In this document: piece by piece, positions 13,529 through 16,015 of the stretch
Layout of the letters: every line of letters begins with the position of its first letter
Numbering within the stretch: position 1 is the first letter of the stretch
Source: JBCCEV01 sp039030125
GTDB taxonomy: Bacteria; Pseudomonadota; Gammaproteobacteria; Ga0077536
Reading direction: 5' to 3'
Length of the DNA stretch: 16,015 bases
Assembly (NCBI GenBank): GCA_039030125.1
Contig: JBCCEV010000102.1
Span: 1 to 16,015 of the forward strand
The notes under the pieces: model-generated
Seen by the model: the letters and a program-made list of their open reading frames with translations, nothing else
Databases searched by the model: none
What the model was told of the DNA's origin: nothing
Translations under genes and position numbers: made by a program

Positions 13529-15354
13529 ACACCCCAGACCAAATTCGCGAGCGGCTTAAGGAATTACCCCATGCACCCGGCGTCTACCGGATGTTGGATG
13601 CGCGTGCCGATGTGATCTACGTGGGTAAGGCGCGAAATCTCCGCAAACGAGTGAGCAGTTACTTCACTAAGCAATCTGGGGTGACGCCCAAGGTGCGGGC
13701 CATGGTGGCAGCCGTCGATGAGATCGAGATCACCGTGACCAGCAACGAGGGTGAGGCGCTACTGCTTGAAAGTAATTTAATTAAGGAATTGAAACCGCGC
13801 TATAACGTCGTGCTGCGGGACGACAAGAGTTATCCATACATCTACGCGGCGGTCGAACACGAATTCCCGCGGTTGCGGTTTCACCGCGGGGCGCGTCGTG
13901 GGAAAGGCCGCTATTTCGGTCCCTTCCCATCCGCTGGGGCGGTGCGCGACACGTTGAATCTTCTGCAGAAGCTCTTTTTGATCCGGCAATGCGAAGACAC
14001 ATTTTTCAAAAACCGTTCGCGGCCTTGTTTGCAGTATCAGATCAAGCGCTGCACCGCGCCATGCGTGGGTGAGATAGATAGTGAGTCCTATCGGCGAGAT
14101 GTTGATCACGCCATGTTGTTCCTTGAAGGCCGCAGCGAGGAAGTGGTTGAGTATCTGGTAACTCACATGAATGCTGCCTCTGAGGCTTTGGAATTTGAGC
14201 GCGCCGCGCGTTTACGTGATCAAATTCAGCAGCTCCAGCGGGTGCGCTCTGAACAGAACGTATCGACGGGCGAAGGAGAATTTGACGTTATCGCCTGCGA
14301 GTCGCGAGGCGCCTTATCGGCGGTGCAAGTATTTTTCGTGCGATACGGTCGGATCCTCGGCAATAAATGTTTTTTTCCCGCTCACACCGATGGGCTGGTC
14401 GCCGCAGAGGTGCTTAACGCATTTCTGGGGCAGTTTTACTTATCGGGAAACCGTGACCGTGATTTACCCCCGACGATTATCGTGAGCGAGCAGATCGAAG
14501 ACGAAGAACTATTCATCGCCGCCCTCGGCGAACGCCGCGGCAAGCCCGTGGCGATTAAGACCAATGTTAGGGGTGAGCGTGCCAAATGGATCAAAATGGC
14601 ACGCGATAATGCTACCGTGGCCCTCGAACAGCGATTGTCGTCGGCATCAGACTATGCGCGCCGTATTGCGGCATTAGGAGAGTTCCTCTCGTTCGACGAA
14701 CCGCTTGAACGGCTAGAGTGCTTTGACATTAGTCACTTATCCGGAGAGTCGACGGTTGCATCCTGCGTGGTGTTTGGGGAGGAAGGCGCTAAGAAATCCG
14801 ACTACCGGCGCTTCAACATAAAAAATGCCGGCGCGGGTGACGACTATGCCGCGATGGACGAGGCGCTTTTGCGCCGTTACCGTCGATTGAAAGAAGAGGA
14901 TGCAAAGTTGCCGAGTGCGATTTTGATTGATGGCGGTAAGGGTCAAGTATCGCGTGCGATAAAGGTGCTCGAAGAACTTCAGCTTGAGGATATCCCGGTG
15001 ATTGGTATTGCGAAGGGTCCGTCCAGACGTCCAGGGTTGGAAACCTTGGTCTTGGCGCAAAAGAATTTAGAGAAACATCTGCATTCGGATTCTCCCGCGT
15101 TACTTTTGCTCCAACAGATCCGCGATGAGGCGCATCGCTTTGCGATAGAAGCGCACCGAAAATCGCGCGCGAAGACCAGGACGCATTCAAGTCTGGAAGA
15201 CGTCGAAGGGGTTGGCGCCAAGCGGCGGCAAAAGCTCATGCAACATTTTGGTGGCTTACAAGGGATCCAGCGCGCCGGCGTTGACGATTTACAACGTGTG
15301 CCTGGGATCTCACGGGCGCTCGCGGAAAAAATTTACGATGCCGTGAGGCGCTAA
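13525..15354 (+). CDS. uvrC: UvrABC excinuclease subunit C
   Basis: UvrC makes both incisions around a lesion after UvrA/UvrB loading. From GTG 13525 the protein is 609 aa (E. coli 610). It has an N-terminal GIY-YIG nuclease (about 14-95, GVYRM and IYVGKARNLRKRV) and a Cys cluster C156, C168, C176, C180 with the same 12-8-4 spacing as the E. coli 4Fe-4S site. A UVR/UvrB-binding helix pair lies at about 200-240, and the RNase H-like nuclease has D401 (CFDISHLSG), D440, D469 (LIDGGKGQ) and H537. Tandem helix-hairpin-helix motifs are at the C-terminus (EGVGAKRRQKL and VPGISRALAEKI). The GTG overlaps the glycosylase TGA. An upstream in-frame ATG (13432) would add 31 unrelated residues and is rejected. 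Confidence 0.97.
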   Translation: MNTPDQIRERLKELPHAPGVYRMLDARADVIYVGKARNLRKRVSSYFTKQSGVTPKVRAMVAAVDEIEITVTSNEGEALLLESNLIKELKPRYNVVLRDDKSYPYIYAAVEHEFPRLRFHRGARRGKGRYFGPFPSAGAVRDTLNLLQKLFLIRQCEDTFFKNRSRPCLQYQIKRCTAPCVGEIDSESYRRDVDHAMLFLEGRSEEVVEYLVTHMNAASEALEFERAARLRDQIQQLQRVRSEQNVSTGEGEFDVIACESRGALSAVQVFFVRYGRILGNKCFFPAHTDGLVAAEVLNAFLGQFYLSGNRDRDLPPTIIVSEQIEDEELFIAALGERRGKPVAIKTNVRGERAKWIKMARDNATVALEQRLSSASDYARRIAALGEFLSFDEPLERLECFDISHLSGESTVASCVVFGEEGAKKSDYRRFNIKNAGAGDDYAAMDEALLRRYRRLKEEDAKLPSAILIDGGKGQVSRAIKVLEELQLEDIPVIGIAKGPSRRPGLETLVLAQKNLEKHLHSDSPALLLLQQIRDEAHRFAIEAHRKSRAKTRTHSSLEDVEGVGAKRRQKLMQHFGGLQGIQRAGVDDLQRVPGISRALAEKIYDAVRR

Positions 15355-15362
15355 CTCAGACG

Positions 15363-15920
15363 ATGGTCACCACGCTCCCAAATCTATTGACGTTTGGCCG
15401 GATCGGCTTGATCCCATGCTTTGTTTTGTTTTTCTATTTGCCGTTCGATTGGTCGGCGTTCGCCGCCGGGACAATCTTTGGTGTCGCGGCAATTACTGAT
15501 TGGTTGGACGGCTATTTGGCGCGCCGTCTTGATCAAACCTCGCCGTTGGGCGCCTTTTTGGATCCCGTCGCCGATAAATTAATGGTCGCAGTGGTCTTGA
15601 TCATGTTGCTTGAGGCGAACCCTTCACAACTATTGGCGCTGCCGGCCGCCGTAATTATCGGCCGCGAAATTGCGGTTTCAGCGTTACGCGAATGGATGGC
15701 CGAAATCGGCGCGCGCGGCAAGGTGGCGGTCTCTTCATTGGGGAAAATCAAAACGGCTGCGCAAATGATTGCCTTGATACTCTTGATTGTCAGTCCCGGG
15801 TTGCCGTCCTGGTCCTATTGGCTGGGCCTCGCCGCGCTTTATCTTGCCGCCGCGCTGACGCTGTGGTCGATGCTTTTGTACCTCAAGGCGGCGTGGCCAG
15901 AGCTCTCGAAAGCCGAATAA
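15363..15920 (+). CDS. pgsA: CDP-diacylglycerol-glycerol-3-phosphate 3-phosphatidyltransferase
   Basis: PgsA makes phosphatidylglycerophosphate, the committed step to phosphatidylglycerol and cardiolipin, in the inner membrane. The 185-aa protein has the usual length and about four to six hydrophobic helices. The CDP-alcohol phosphotransferase signature is complete: D46, then D49-G50-x2-A53-R54-x8-G63-x3-D67-x3-D71. It starts 8 bases after the uvrC stop with a weak ribosome site, so it is probably in the same transcript. The uvrC-pgsA pairing is widespread in gammaproteobacteria. Confidence 0.96.
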   Translation: MVTTLPNLLTFGRIGLIPCFVLFFYLPFDWSAFAAGTIFGVAAITDWLDGYLARRLDQTSPLGAFLDPVADKLMVAVVLIMLLEANPSQLLALPAAVIIGREIAVSALREWMAEIGARGKVAVSSLGKIKTAAQMIALILLIVSPGLPSWSYWLGLAALYLAAALTLWSMLLYLKAAWPELSKAE

Positions 15921-15935
15921 TTTCAACGGGTTTTC

Positions 15936-15963
15936 TTGACACCATTGCATCGCGAGCTAGAAT
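15936..15963 (+). promoter_or_regulatory. Sigma70 promoter of tRNA-Gly
   Basis: TTGACA (15936-15941) is a perfect -35, followed after 16 bases by TAGAAT (15958-15963), a five-of-six -10. The predicted start is about 15970, ten bases before the tRNA. The -35 begins 16 bases after the pgsA stop. Confidence 0.85.
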
Positions 15964-15979
15964 CCTTGCTCTCTCTCGT

Positions 15980-16015
15980 GCGGGAATAGCTCAGTTGGTA
16001 GAGCACAACCTTGCC
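15980..16015 (+). tRNA. tRNA-Gly(GCC), cut by the window end
   Basis: GCGGGAATAGCTCAGTTGG starts the 5' acceptor arm and D arm typical of bacterial tRNA-Gly. The anticodon-stem half CAACC and loop TTGCC follow. By position, the last three bases of the window are anticodon bases 34-36, GCC. The 3' half is outside the window. A tRNA-Gly after pgsA is expected in this gene order. Confidence 0.93.

Noticed and set aside
1..16015. CRISPR arrays, insertion sequences, prophage genes
   Set aside because: No regularly spaced repeats, transposase or integrase genes were seen. The tRNA-Gly is a potential integration site, but its 3' half is outside the window.

Overview
The window looks like chromosomal DNA of a gammaproteobacterium that is not an enterobacterium. 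The main reason is the right end: a GacA/UvrY-type response regulator, uvrC, pgsA and a tRNA-Gly(GCC) on one strand, an order known from Pseudomonas and relatives. A full-length membrane-type FadE (about 818 aa) and several c-di-GMP enzymes fit the same group. I cannot name the genus from sequence alone.

Left part (1-2667): a GTG-started, Tat-exported DUF1329 protein runs leftward out of the window. Divergent from it is a two-gene unit of an amidohydrolase-2 family metallohydrolase and a small Rieske [2Fe-2S] ferredoxin. The roughly 130-bp divergent region carries a direct repeat and an inverted repeat that look like operators.

Small transcript region (2668-3087): there is no long gene here, but there is a 23-codon ORF preceded by 13 bases fully complementary to the 16S rRNA 3' end. 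Hairpins and a strong rho-independent terminator follow, and GGA motifs recur, some in predicted loops. This is the least explained part of the window. It is followed by an exported FG-GAP/VCBS beta-propeller protein with five calcium-loop-like repeats.

Signalling block (4298-9096): on the minus strand, a histidine kinase with an N-terminal pseudo-receiver is followed 5 bp later by a REC-PAS-GGDEF-EAL response regulator that keeps all catalytic motifs. A membrane diguanylate cyclase (GGEEF, intact I-site) diverges from them. Together they form a local c-di-GMP control module.

Right part (9205-16015): one long plus-strand run of fadE, a Nudix hydrolase overlapping fadE, a GacA-like regulator overlapping the Nudix gene, a family-5 uracil-DNA glycosylase, uvrC overlapping the glycosylase, and pgsA. 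A sigma70-type promoter then precedes a tRNA-Gly cut off by the window edge exactly at its anticodon. The glycosylase between gacA and uvrC places two DNA repair enzymes side by side. The overlaps suggest translational coupling along the run.
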